Shown: positions 38,439-47,272, counted from the first letter of the stretch. The stretch is DNA of 51,584 nucleotides from Bavariicoccus seileri WCC 4188 (GCF_000421665.1 NZ_ATXL01000012.1:1-51584); one strand, 5' to 3'. Notes: a model not told the origin generated them from the sequence alone. Numbers and translations are program-made.

Positions 38439-40175
38439 ATGTTTAAGAAAATCCTGAAATATTCAGGAAATGAAAATAGACTACTTAAGGTGTCAATTTT
38501 TCAAAGCATTTTAAGTATCGTATGTAGCATTATTCCCTATTTCATGACTTATTTAGTTATTGATAGGCTTGTTACAAATCAAGAAATGGATGGACGATTT
38601 TTGTTGATTATTGGTATCACAGTTCTTGTAACCCTTATTTTGCAGAATATTTTCTACTTAACTGGATTAAGTAACTCTCACATCTTTGCATTCAATGTAT
38701 TACAAAATATCAGAGAGAGTCTTCAGGAAAAATTAGAAGCTTTGCCAATCGGATATATACAGGACAAAGGGAAAGGAACAATGAAGCAAGTGTTTGTAGA
38801 AGATATTGATAGTATTGAGACGCTTTTAGCACATGCTATTCCAGAGGGAATCTCAAATCTTTTGGTTACTTTGATTGTAATTATTAGTATGCTTTTTGTT
38901 GATATTCGTTTAGGGTTATTATCTTTAGCTTCTTTCCCTATAGCAATAGCTGGATTTATGTTTATGTTCAAAATTGGTTCGAAATATATGGCTGAATATT
39001 ATGCAGCAGGTCAAAATATGAACAATAACATTATCGAATACATTAATGGTATGGAAGTTGTTAAGGTATTTAATCAAGATGGTCATTATTTCGGAAAGTA
39101 TAAGGAGAGTATTCTGAATTATCGCGATAAAACAATCTCTCAATATAAAGCCACTCGACCTTCTGTTGCAACTTATAGAGTAATGTTCGCTGCATCATCG
39201 CTTGCCTTATTACCAGTTGGTTCATACTTAGTTATGAATCAAAGTGCTTCTATTTCTAATCTGGTGTTAGTTTTTTGCTTAGCAACTAGCTTGGGGGCTC
39301 CGCTATTAAGATTGGTTTCTTTCTTGCCTGCACTTATGCAAATAAACTATAAAATTGATGAGTTAGAAAATGTAATGAATTTTGAGCCTCTTCAAGTGGG
39401 TGATAATGAATTTACAGGAGAGAACTATGATGTTTCATTCCAAAACATCGAATTCTCTTATGATGATACGCCAGTAGTTCGTGATTTGACACTTACTGCA
39501 AAAGAAGGCGAAACTACTGCATTCGTCGGAGAATCAGGGAGTGGTAAAAGTACCTTAGCAAAACTATTGGTACATTATTATGATCCTAATTCAGGGAAAA
39601 TCACGATAGGTGGACAAGACATTAGAGAGTTAAGTTTATCAACGTTAGGTTCGCTAGTCTCTTATGTTTCGCAAGATGTTTTCTTGTTTAATCAATCAAT
39701 TCTGGAGAATATACGTATAGGAAACCCTAGTGCTACAGATGAAGACGTATTGGAAGCAGCCAGACAGGCTCAATGTTTATCTATTTTTGAACATCTACCC
39801 AACGGTATACACACGGTTGTTGGCGATAAAGGCGGTAAATTATCGGGTGGTGAAAAACAACGCATTTCAATCGCACGAGCTTTTCTTAAAAATTCGCCAA
39901 TTTTATTACTTGATGAAGCAATGGCATATATTGACTCAGAGAATGAAAAGGTTATTACTCAAGCAATCAATAAATTAGCTGAAAATAAAACAGTAATCAC
40001 AATTGCCCATCGCTTAAAAAGTATCAAAGATTCTGAAAGAATTTATGTTTTGAATAAAGGTAGAGTTGAATGTTTTGGAACGCATGAAGGAATTTTAAGT
40101 GAAAGTGAAACTTACCAGAAATTATGGAATGCTGCAATTAAGAGTGAGATGTGGCAACCGAAAGGAGGACATTAA
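38439..40175 (+). CDS. ABC half-transporter 1, YbtP/IrtA-type
   Basis: A 578-aa exporter-fold half-transporter: six membrane helices (residues about 15-310) and an NBD with Walker A FVGESGSGKSTLAKLL (about 365), signature LSGGEKQRISIARAF, Walker B ILLLDEAMAYID (catalytic Glu present) and H-loop TIAHRL. Paired head-to-tail with a second half-transporter it should form a heterodimer. Such pairs beside AraC regulators (YbtPQ of Yersinia, IrtAB of mycobacteria) import iron-siderophore complexes despite their exporter fold. RBS GAGGAGG. Drug export is the alternative reading; the regulator set argues for metal uptake. Confidence 0.85.
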   Translation: MFKKILKYSGNENRLLKVSIFQSILSIVCSIIPYFMTYLVIDRLVTNQEMDGRFLLIIGITVLVTLILQNIFYLTGLSNSHIFAFNVLQNIRESLQEKLEALPIGYIQDKGKGTMKQVFVEDIDSIETLLAHAIPEGISNLLVTLIVIISMLFVDIRLGLLSLASFPIAIAGFMFMFKIGSKYMAEYYAAGQNMNNNIIEYINGMEVVKVFNQDGHYFGKYKESILNYRDKTISQYKATRPSVATYRVMFAASSLALLPVGSYLVMNQSASISNLVLVFCLATSLGAPLLRLVSFLPALMQINYKIDELENVMNFEPLQVGDNEFTGENYDVSFQNIEFSYDDTPVVRDLTLTAKEGETTAFVGESGSGKSTLAKLLVHYYDPNSGKITIGGQDIRELSLSTLGSLVSYVSQDVFLFNQSILENIRIGNPSATDEDVLEAARQAQCLSIFEHLPNGIHTVVGDKGGKLSGGEKQRISIARAFLKNSPILLLDEAMAYIDSENEKVITQAINKLAENKTVITIAHRLKSIKDSERIYVLNKGRVECFGTHEGILSESETYQKLWNAAIKSEMWQPKGGH

Positions 40176-40176
40176 C

Positions 40177-41901
40177 ATGATATTCAAATTTTTAAAAAGA
40201 ATATTACAGGTCTCTGGAGAATATGGAAAAAACATCAGACTTTCATTTGTATTTTCAATTTTAGAATCAATTTGCCAGAAGGTTCCTATTGCTCTTGCAT
40301 TTATAACAATTGTGAAACTGATGAATCGTGAATTATCCTCTGTTGATAGTATTTCAATACTTGGGGTATTGGTTGTTGCTGTAATTTTACAAATGATATT
40401 TCATTATATTAATGATCAATTGCAAAGCGACGCAGGATATAAAGTTTTTGCAGACCTTAGAATTAAGTTAGCAGATCACTTAAGAAAATTACCGATGGGT
40501 TATTATACTGAAGGTAATGTTGGTAAATTAAGCTCTGTACTAAGTTCAGATATGATATTCATTGAAGAGAATGTTATGAAAACAATATCTCAAGTGGCAA
40601 ATTATTTATTCAACACATTAGTATTAGTTATTTTTAGTTTTGTTTTAGATTATAGACTTGGACTCGTTGTGACAGCAACACTGATTATCTACTATTTCTT
40701 AATTGAAAAACTAGCTCGATCATCATTAAACGAAGGACAAATCAAACAACAACAAAATGAAAAACTCACTGATGAAGTTCTGTTCTTTTTAGAAGGAATT
40801 GCAGTTATGAAAAGTTTTAATCGTTTAGGCTCTGGCTCAAAGTCTTTACGAACTACATTCAAAAAGAGTAAACAAGTGGCATTGGATATGGAAAGTATAT
40901 TCACAAGAAGCATGGGAAAAGTGTATGTGTTATTAGCTATTTCCACATCTATTTTATTGTGGTTATCTCTATATTTATATAATTCTGGTAGCTTTTCGGT
41001 TGAATCTCTTATTGCCCTTTCTCTCTTCTATCTAGGTCTTTTTGTTCCATTAAAGACGCTTAGTAATGAAGTAGCAGTGTTTGCGATTATGGATAGTTGT
41101 TTAGATCGCATTGATGAAGTATTTAATGTTGAAATCTTAGAAGATAAAGGAGAAAACACTGTTCCACAAGAGAGTAAAAGATCAACTGAAATTGAATTTG
41201 ATAATGTTTCATTTGGATATGATGCAGACTTAGTGTTAAAAGATATTAGTTTTAAGCTTTCTCCAAATACCATGACTGCATTGGTTGGTCCATCTGGATC
41301 AGGAAAAAGTACGATTGCAAATTTGTTAGCTAGATTCTGGGATTTACAACAAGGAGAAATCAAAATTAGAGGTGTAGAAATCAAAGATATTTCATTGGCA
41401 AATTTAATGAACTCAATCAGTGTTGTATTCCAACAAACTTACTTGTTCCAAGATACAATTCTCAACAATATTAAATTAGGTAAGCCAGAAGCCACAAGAG
41501 AGCAAGTTATTGAAGCAGCAAAAAAAGCTCGTTGCTATGACTTTATTCAAGAACTCCCAGATGGGCTAGACGCAGTTATTGGCGAAGGAGGCGAAAGTCT
41601 CTCTGGAGGACAGCGTCAAAGAATATCAATTGCAAGATGTATTTTGAAAGATGCGCCGATAATCATTCTTGATGAGGCAACAGCAAGTATAGATGCGGAT
41701 AATGAATATTATATCCAACAAGCTATTTCTGAATTAGTTAAAGATAAAACACTACTTATTATTGCTCATAGGTTAAACACAATTAAATCAGCAGACAAAA
41801 TACTTGTCATTAACCATGGAAATGTAGTAGAAGAAGGAACACACGAGGAATTAGTAAAATCAAACAATTTATACTCTAAATTGTATGGACTAAACTCTTA
41901 G
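40177..41901 (+). CDS. ABC half-transporter 2, YbtQ/IrtB-type
   Basis: A 574-aa half-transporter starting at the ATG at 40177 (AAAGGAGG upstream, 1 nt after the stop of its partner). Six membrane helices, then an NBD with Walker A LVGPSGSGKSTIANLL (about 370), signature LSGGQRQRISIARCI, Walker B IIILDEATASID and H-loop IIAHRL. Both ATP sites of the heterodimer therefore look catalytically complete. It is the second gene of the transporter operon and precedes the ECF S component by 46 bp. Confidence 0.88.
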   Translation: MIFKFLKRILQVSGEYGKNIRLSFVFSILESICQKVPIALAFITIVKLMNRELSSVDSISILGVLVVAVILQMIFHYINDQLQSDAGYKVFADLRIKLADHLRKLPMGYYTEGNVGKLSSVLSSDMIFIEENVMKTISQVANYLFNTLVLVIFSFVLDYRLGLVVTATLIIYYFLIEKLARSSLNEGQIKQQQNEKLTDEVLFFLEGIAVMKSFNRLGSGSKSLRTTFKKSKQVALDMESIFTRSMGKVYVLLAISTSILLWLSLYLYNSGSFSVESLIALSLFYLGLFVPLKTLSNEVAVFAIMDSCLDRIDEVFNVEILEDKGENTVPQESKRSTEIEFDNVSFGYDADLVLKDISFKLSPNTMTALVGPSGSGKSTIANLLARFWDLQQGEIKIRGVEIKDISLANLMNSISVVFQQTYLFQDTILNNIKLGKPEATREQVIEAAKKARCYDFIQELPDGLDAVIGEGGESLSGGQRQRISIARCILKDAPIIILDEATASIDADNEYYIQQAISELVKDKTLLIIAHRLNTIKSADKILVINHGNVVEEGTHEELVKSNNLYSKLYGLNS

Positions 41902-41947
41902 ATTTAAAAATATAAATGTTAGTTTAACATTATGAAAGGAAAAAATT

Positions 41948-42526
41948 ATGAAGAAAAAAATGAATACAAAAGACTATATCTTTTCTGGTGCATTTGCAGC
42001 AATCTACATTGTGGTTTTATTTGCATCAATAACTATACTTGCAATTAACCCTTTGGTGTATCTATTAACACCATTAATTGTTGGAATTATTGAAGGACCA
42101 GTTTTTGCTCTATATACATCAAAAGTGCCTAAACGTGGAGCCATATTATTGCTATCAATTTTATGCGGATTACTAATCACTGCATACTCTCCGATTCCGT
42201 TTATTATTGCACTAGCAAGTGGAATTGTTGCTGAGATTATTATGAATAATCGTGAGAAGAACTTAAAAGGTAAGTTTACATTAGCTTACAGTATTTTCAA
42301 TATATTAACTATGGCACCATTTACATTACTAATATTTGCAAGAGAACAGTTTATGCAAACATCACTTGAATATTATGGACAAGACTATGTAGATAAAATT
42401 GCCTCTTTAACACCGTCGTGGATCTTGATTGTGCTAGTTGCTTTAGCACTAATTGGTGGCTTCATTGGAGCAAAATTGGGTCAGAAACTTAGTAAAAAAC
42501 ATTTTGAAAAAGCAGGATTGGTATAA
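41948..42526 (+). CDS. ECF transporter S component (MptD/Trep_Strep family)
   Basis: A 192-aa, six-helix membrane protein that should bind the substrate. It resembles the MptD/Trep_Strep family of putative ECF S components, which are usually found beside AraC and ABC genes of this type; the ligand is unknown. RBS GAAAGGA. Its stop is directly followed by the GTG start of the T component. It contains no obvious soluble domain. Confidence 0.82.
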   Translation: MKKKMNTKDYIFSGAFAAIYIVVLFASITILAINPLVYLLTPLIVGIIEGPVFALYTSKVPKRGAILLLSILCGLLITAYSPIPFIIALASGIVAEIIMNNREKNLKGKFTLAYSIFNILTMAPFTLLIFAREQFMQTSLEYYGQDYVDKIASLTPSWILIVLVALALIGGFIGAKLGQKLSKKHFEKAGLV

Positions 42527-43258
42527 GTGAAAAGCAATATAGATACACAACTAAGATTTAAAAGTGAATCATTCATAGATGTTTCACCACTAACAAAAAT
42601 CATCATTTTTGTGATTTTATCAGTTTTAATGCTTCAAAACAGATCTTTATGTTCAGAAATAATTGTTGGAGTAGTTACCACCTTGATTCTTATAAATAGT
42701 AAAGCTCAAAAACGGGCTTTACTATTTACATCAGTATATTTTGGGACAATTTTATTTGAATTAGTTATAAAATCATTACCAATTTCAAATCTCGTTGGAT
42801 TTGTATTTGGTTTACTAAAGATTATTCGTTTATTTTTACCAACGCTATCTTTATATTATGTTCTTTCAGAAAGGACATCAGCTAGTGAATATTTATCTAT
42901 GTTTAAGAGATTTCATATACCGGATTCTTTCGCTGTTTCTTTTGTTGTCATGCTCCGCCTTATTCCAACATTAAAAGAACATATAGTAAATATCCAAAAA
43001 GCACTAAGATTTAGAAATTTAAAAATTGGACCAATACTTTTTTTGACACAACCTGCCATGGCGATTGAACGTATAGTTGTTCCTCTACTAATTTCCTCAG
43101 GAAAAGTAATCGAAGAGTTATCTGCCGCAGCTCTTACAAGAGGATTAGATGTTGGTAGAAAAAGAAATCCTGTTCTTAATTTCAAACTAACATTTGTTGA
43201 TTTTTTAGTAAGTGGTATGATGATAACTATATTTATATTCTTTGGGAGGTTTAGTTAA
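42527..43258 (+). CDS. ECF transporter T component (EcfT-like)
   Basis: A 243-aa integral membrane coupling protein of the CbiQ/EcfT family. Five or so membrane helices, with the coupling region at FRNLKIGP and the ATPase-contact motif in AALTRGLDVGRKRNP (AxRG type) near residue 205. Starts with GTG directly after the S-component stop (TAAGTG), so it depends on translational coupling. A dedicated T component indicates a group-I ECF system, not one sharing the housekeeping module. Confidence 0.85.
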   Translation: MKSNIDTQLRFKSESFIDVSPLTKIIIFVILSVLMLQNRSLCSEIIVGVVTTLILINSKAQKRALLFTSVYFGTILFELVIKSLPISNLVGFVFGLLKIIRLFLPTLSLYYVLSERTSASEYLSMFKRFHIPDSFAVSFVVMLRLIPTLKEHIVNIQKALRFRNLKIGPILFLTQPAMAIERIVVPLLISSGKVIEELSAAALTRGLDVGRKRNPVLNFKLTFVDFLVSGMMITIFIFFGRFS

Positions 43259-44686
43259 GTGAATGCATTAGAATTTAAAAATGTTTCCGTTTCCTCGAAT
43301 GATAATTCTTACAAACTAATAAACAAAATTTCTTTTGATGTTAAAAAAGGCGAATGTGTTGTGTTATGTGGAAGGAGCGGTTGTGGAAAAACAACGATTA
43401 CGAGAGTAATTAATGGTCTTATTCCCAATTTCTATGATTCCCTTCATAAAGAAGGTTCAGTAAAAATATTTGGTAAAGAGCTAACAGATGAAGCACAGAG
43501 TGATCTTTCTCGAGTTATTGGTACAGTTTTTCAAAATCCAAAATCACAATTTTTTAATATCGATACCTCGAATGAATTAGTTTTTGGCTGTGAGAACTTA
43601 GATTTAGACCGTAACGAAATTTTGTCTAGAGTTAACGGTGTAGTTTCTTTTTTATCTTTGGAATCCTTAATTAATAAAAATATTTTTCAACTCTCAGGTG
43701 GAGAGAAACAACGTATTGCATGTGGTTCTGTTATTTCAATGCAACCTAAAATATTAGTTTTAGATGAACCCACTGCAAATCTTGATTATAAATCAATTAA
43801 GCAATTACAAATTGTACTGACTGAATTAAAAAACAATGGATATACCATTATAATTGCTGAGCATAGACTTTACTGGCTCAAAGATTTGGCTGATAAATTT
43901 ATATATCTAAAATCTGGTGAAATTGACCAAATTTACAGTTATAAATCCCTTTCAGAAAATGAGGATAAATTTTCGTCCATGGGATTAAGAAGTCTCCACT
44001 TATCGAAGAGCTTTCAATTGTATGAGCGAATACTAAATGAAGAAAAATGGAAACTATTTAAGGTTACTGAACCCAGTAATTCTTCTGAATTTGAAATAAG
44101 CTTAGAAAATATAATGGTATCCTATGAGAAAAACAAAATTGTAATTGATATTCCAAACTTAAAATTCAAAAGTGGAACTATTGTTGGAATAGTAGGAAAA
44201 AACGGTGCAGGGAAAACTACATTTGTTAATACCATTCTAGGATTCATGAAACACAAAGGAAAAATAAAACTTAATCAACAAGAGCAAAATAGTAAAGATT
44301 TAAATAAACAAGGATTTATGGTTATGCAAGACGTTAATCAACAACTCTTTTCAGACACTGTATTAAACGAAGTTAGATTAGGGAGTATTGCATCGATACT
44401 AGAAGGAAAAGAGTTACTTAAACAGTTTGGCTTGAATGATTTAGAAAATCGTCACCCTGCTTCCCTTTCTGGAGGTGAAAAACAACGAGTTGCAGTTTCA
44501 TCTGCTCTATTATCTAACAAGAAAATTCTCGTATTTGATGAACCAACGTCTGGTTTAGATAGACAATCGCTTGATGATTATTGTCATCAAATTAAGGAAA
44601 TTTCAAATAAAGACAATATTATTTTTATTGTTACACATGATGTAGAGATCATCTTTCAACTAGTTAACTATGTTCTTCCAATTTAA
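43259..44686 (+). CDS. ECF transporter A component, two fused ATPases
   Basis: A 475-aa protein with two ABC ATPase domains: Walker A LCGRSGCGKTTI (about residue 37) and IVGKNGAGKTTF (about 311), signatures LSGGEKQRIACG and LSGGEKQRVAVS, Walker B ILVLDEPTANLD and ILVFDEPTSGLD. It thus supplies both ATPases (EcfA and EcfA') of the complex in one chain. GTG start right after the T-component stop. It completes the S-T-A set of the cargo; the operon ends here, with no clear terminator before the Tn916 tail. Confidence 0.9.
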   Translation: MNALEFKNVSVSSNDNSYKLINKISFDVKKGECVVLCGRSGCGKTTITRVINGLIPNFYDSLHKEGSVKIFGKELTDEAQSDLSRVIGTVFQNPKSQFFNIDTSNELVFGCENLDLDRNEILSRVNGVVSFLSLESLINKNIFQLSGGEKQRIACGSVISMQPKILVLDEPTANLDYKSIKQLQIVLTELKNNGYTIIIAEHRLYWLKDLADKFIYLKSGEIDQIYSYKSLSENEDKFSSMGLRSLHLSKSFQLYERILNEEKWKLFKVTEPSNSSEFEISLENIMVSYEKNKIVIDIPNLKFKSGTIVGIVGKNGAGKTTFVNTILGFMKHKGKIKLNQQEQNSKDLNKQGFMVMQDVNQQLFSDTVLNEVRLGSIASILEGKELLKQFGLNDLENRHPASLSGGEKQRVAVSSALLSNKKILVFDEPTSGLDRQSLDDYCHQIKEISNKDNIIFIVTHDVEIIFQLVNYVLPI

Positions 44687-44744
44687 TTTTAAACATCTAG
44701 GTGATGCTTGATTTAATTAAGCAAGTAAAAAAGGAGGAGTTTAA

Positions 44745-44932
44745 ATGGGAATAAACAATGGGTGCGGTGCCCTATTTGTGGCAATAAAACAAGGATAAAA
44801 ATTTATAAGGATACCATTCTGATTCATTTCCCTTTATATTGTCCTAAATGCAAACAGGAAACTTTAATCAATGTAAGGAAAATGAACATAAGTATTATCA
44901 AAGAGCCAGACGCAAAGATGCAGAGCCGATAA
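44745..44932 (+). pseudogene. Frameshifted cysteine-rich KTR protein (Tn916 orf6)
   Basis: The 5' end ATGGGAATAAACAA has a GGAGGAG RBS, but a missing base puts it out of frame with the rest, which reads WVRCPICGNKTRIKIYKD and on to KMQSR with the CxxC...CxxC zinc-ribbon pattern typical of the KTR family found after tet(M) in Tn916. The first frame stops after 17 codons. In Tn916 this gene follows tet(M); here it is the first backbone gene after the cargo. Confidence 0.82.
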
Positions 44933-44966
44933 TTTGAGAATTTGAATCTCATCTTATCGGCTTTTT
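44924..44966 (+). terminator. Terminator after the KTR gene
   Basis: AGCCGATAA pairs with TTATCGGCT (9 bp) with an inner TGAGA/TCTCA stem, followed by TTTTT. The stop codon of the KTR frame lies in the 5' arm. Confidence 0.85.
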
Positions 44967-44988
44967 CTGTTTTGTATAGATTCTGTGA

Positions 44989-45342
44989 TTAGTCTTTTAC
45001 ACTTCCTACTTCTTTGATACCGTTAGCTAATGCTTCCATAAGTGCTAACTCTTTATCAGTGAAGTTATCCATAAGTCTTTCTACCTGTATGCGTCTGGTG
45101 CTTTTTACTAGATCACTAACAGGTAAGAAAAACTCGTCTACAGACACATGAAGTAATGATACAAGGTCATAAAGAACCTGTATACTTGGGTGTTGTCCTT
45201 TATTTTCAATATTTGTTAAATAACGTGGGTCTATTTCAATCAGTGCTCCCACTTGTTCACGAGTTAGACCTCGTTTCAATCGAGCTTCTTTAATCGCAAG
45301 ACCAAAGGCTCTAAAATCATACTTATCTTCTCTTTTACGCAT
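44989..45342 (-). CDS. orf9: Tn916 Orf9, XRE-family regulator
   Basis: A 117-aa DNA-binding protein matching Orf9 of Tn916: [38 protein letters not shown] is an XRE helix-turn-helix. In the Tn916 model Orf9 represses the orf7-orf8 promoter and so keeps conjugation low until tet(M) transcription runs through. With tet(M) gone, this tetracycline switch would be lost unless the cargo promoter replaces it. Length is normal; start ATG at 45342. Confidence 0.88.
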   Translation of the reverse strand: MRKREDKYDFRAFGLAIKEARLKRGLTREQVGALIEIDPRYLTNIENKGQHPSIQVLYDLVSLLHVSVDEFFLPVSDLVKSTRRIQVERLMDNFTDKELALMEALANGIKEVGSVKD

Positions 45343-45591
45343 AGTAAACCACCTCTATACATTTTACTGTTCCTATTCATTTAGAAACAGGTATAGAAAA
45401 ACGTATTATATGGTTTAATAGTTCATGTTATGTACTCTCTATACTCAATGACATTATGAATCCAATCTTAAATAGAAAGGTCGCTAATTTATTTACCAAT
45501 ATTTATTACCTAATATAAGTATAAATTGAGTTTTGCAATTCTCTATAAAATAGTAGATAAAACTGGTGACTTGTTGGAGGTCGATGTCGCC

Positions 45592-45663
45592 ATGAAATAT
45601 ATTACGTATAATCAACTTTCCAATTTTGAGGTCTTATCAAAAAAAGTCGTCCCCCTACACTAG
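45592..45663 (+). CDS. Short ORF upstream of orf7 (possible leader)
   Basis: A 23-codon frame starting MKYITYNQLSNFEV after TTGGAGG (spacing about 11 nt, longer than ideal). It lies between orf9 and the terminator at 45716, where Tn916 also carries small orf10-like frames. Only the RBS and position support it. Confidence 0.35.
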   Translation: MKYITYNQLSNFEVLSKKVVPLH

Positions 45664-45715
45664 ATAAGTACGACCATCAATGTGGTTTTATAGATTACAT
45701 AGATAGAATTATTAA

Positions 45716-45756
45716 AGCATGTAAACAGAGAAATCAATCTGTTTATGTGCTTTTTT
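45716..45756 (+). terminator. Terminator/attenuator before orf7
   Basis: AGCATGTAAACAGA pairs with TCTGTTTATGTGCT (14 bp with two wobbles) and is followed by six T. It lies upstream of orf7 and would end transcription arriving from the left unless anti-terminated. Confidence 0.85.
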
Positions 45757-45888
45757 GGTTATTTAGAGCTTTTTTTCAAAATTTATTCATCAGTAATGCA
45801 ACAAATCCCCCTTTCACATTGGGACTAAGAGTGAAAGGAGATAAAAGAGCAAGACTCACTTCCTTTCAAAAGAAAGGGGGTGAGAAAC

Positions 45889-46311
45889 ATGAAACCATCT
45901 TCTTTTCAAACAACGATAGAAAATCAGTTTGACTATATCTGTAAACGTGCTATGGAAGACGAGCGAAAGAATTATCTAATTTATCTTTCAAGGATTTCAA
46001 AGCGTGAAGTGTCCTTTTCAGATGTTGGCGACTATCTCGTCAATCAGTTTGCGACAACAGATAACTATTCAACGGACTTTCAGATTTTTACACTCAATGG
46101 ATTGTATGTAGGCGTTGAAAATGACTTGTTGAGTGAAGCATTACGTGAGTTACCAAGTAAGAAACGTGAAATTCTACTGCTGTATTATTTCATGGATATG
46201 AGCGATTCAGAAATTGCAGAATTATTAAAACTGAATCGTTCAACTATCTATCGGCATAGAACAAGTGGACTAGCCTTAATAAAAAAGTTTATGGAGGAAT
46301 TTGAAGAATGA
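45889..46311 (+). CDS. orf7: Tn916 Orf7, sigma-factor-like activator
   Basis: A 140-aa sigma-70 region-4-like protein matching Orf7 of Tn916. The C-terminal part (LPSKKREILLLYYFMDMSDSEIAELLKLNRSTIYRHR) is a classical sigma region-4 helix-turn-helix. The ATG at 45889 follows AAAGGGGGTG; a start 9 bp upstream is inside this RBS. Orf7 with Orf8 promotes transcription of xis, int and the conjugation genes. It overlaps orf8 by 4 bp. Confidence 0.92.
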   Translation: MKPSSFQTTIENQFDYICKRAMEDERKNYLIYLSRISKREVSFSDVGDYLVNQFATTDNYSTDFQIFTLNGLYVGVENDLLSEALRELPSKKREILLLYYFMDMSDSEIAELLKLNRSTIYRHRTSGLALIKKFMEEFEE

Positions 46312-46538
46312 AAACACAATATCCTATGATTCCCTTTCCTCTCATTGTAAAGGCGACAGATAGCGATACAGAAGCGATTAACCAGATTCTACAGCATTAT
46401 CGAGGGTATATCACAAAACGCTCCCTACGTCTTATGAAAGATGAATTTGGCAATCAAAGTATGGTCGTTGATGAAGTCTTACGTGGAAGAATGGAAACCA
46501 GACTGATTACAAAGATTCTATCATTTGAAATTAAGTAA
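46308..46538 (+). CDS. orf8: Tn916 Orf8-like helix-turn-helix protein
   Basis: A 76-aa protein matching Orf8 of Tn916, an HTH_16-type conjugative-transposon protein (starts MKTQYPMIPFPLIVKATDSD, with AINQILQHYRGYITKRSLR). It works with Orf7 in turning on the mobility genes. ATGA overlap with orf7 gives coupled translation. Confidence 0.88.
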   Translation: MKTQYPMIPFPLIVKATDSDTEAINQILQHYRGYITKRSLRLMKDEFGNQSMVVDEVLRGRMETRLITKILSFEIK

Positions 46539-46679
46539 TATCCTCTCTCCTTTCGTGGAAGCGTGCCAAACCGTTCCCACGCTTCCCGAACAGGGAGATT
46601 TGTTATTCCATCAAAGCATATTGTTCTTTCAGTATGCTTTGATAGGCGAACAAGCCATTGTTCTTTGAAAACTAAATAT

Positions 46680-46937
46680 AAGTAATCGAATACGTTTCGA
46701 TAAGAAAAGAGCCGACAGGCAACACGCCATGACCTATGAAGATAGTAAGCGATTCATGTTAGTGTCCGAGAGCAATCTGTAGCAAGATTGCCAGCGATGA
46801 CCTTCTTATCGTGATAATGATACTCCCATACAGTCATAGTCCGAGCGTTAAAAGCGTCGCAGGTAATGAGTATGGCTACATGAGAACCATGCAGGGGTGG
46901 AACTCCCGTGAGCTTTGCTAAAGCTGTTCGATTACTT
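46680..46937 (+). ncRNA. Candidate structured RNA between orf8 and xis
   Basis: A 258-nt non-coding stretch closed by an 11-bp perfect helix (46680-46690 with 46927-46937). Inside: a 9-bp perfect helix CGATAAGAA/TTCTTATCG (46698-46706 with 46803-46811), hairpin GCAATCT/AGATTGC (46772-46791), ATACTC/GAGTAT long-range pairing, and terminal hairpin AGCTTT-GCT-AAAGCT (46911-46925). Higher GC than its surroundings, no ORF and no transposon-end role known to me. It sits upstream of xis, so it may be a leader RNA or a stand-alone RNA. I could not name a family. Confidence 0.6.
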
Positions 46938-46987
46938 GTAAAACAACTTTTATGAAATCCAACAAGTGATTTGGAAAGGAAGATTTT

Positions 46988-47191
46988 ATGAAGCAGACTG
47001 ACATTCCTATTTGGGAGCGTTATACCTTAACCATTGAAGAAGCGTCAAAATATTTTCGTATTGGCGAAAACAAATTACGTCGTTTGGCAGAAGAAAATAA
47101 GAATGCAGGTTGGCTTATTATGAATGGCAATCGCATTCAGATTAAACGAAAACAATTTGAAAAAGTGATAGATAAATTAGACGCAATCTAG
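46988..47191 (+). CDS. xis: Excisionase Xis of Tn916
   Basis: A 67-aa winged-helix excisionase (MerR-like), matching Tn916 Xis. It bends DNA at the element ends and helps Int excise the [34 protein letters not shown] is the family's DNA-binding segment. RBS GGAAAGGAAG. It lies 82 bp before int. Confidence 0.95.
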   Translation: MKQTDIPIWERYTLTIEEASKYFRIGENKLRRLAEENKNAGWLIMNGNRIQIKRKQFEKVIDKLDAI

Positions 47192-47243
47192 CGTCGCCAA
47201 AGGGTCTTGTATATGATAAAATAGTATTAAGTCGTGTCAAGGC

Positions 47244-47262
47244 TCTTTCCATATAGGAAAGG
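47244..47262 (+). promoter_or_regulatory. Hairpin that buries the int ribosome binding site
   Basis: TCTTTCC/GGAAAGG (7 bp with one wobble, 5-nt loop) includes most of the GGAAAGGAG RBS used by int. It could lower Int synthesis unless translation or transcription from xis melts it. Confidence 0.45.
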
Positions 47263-47272
47263 AGCAAATGCC

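Noticed and set aside
38439-41901. Multidrug exporter pair
   Set aside because: The fold alone would allow it, but the DtxR and AraC regulators, Fur-like box and ECF partner fit metal-complex import better. Kept as an alternative in the gene entries.
36285-44740. tet(M) or another antibiotic resistance gene in the Tn916 cargo position
   Set aside because: No ribosomal-protection GTPase or other resistance protein is encoded there; the cargo is regulators and transporters.
46680-46937. rRNA fragment or group II intron piece
   Set aside because: Helices and sequence do not show rRNA signatures, the domain V catalytic hairpin or intron ends.
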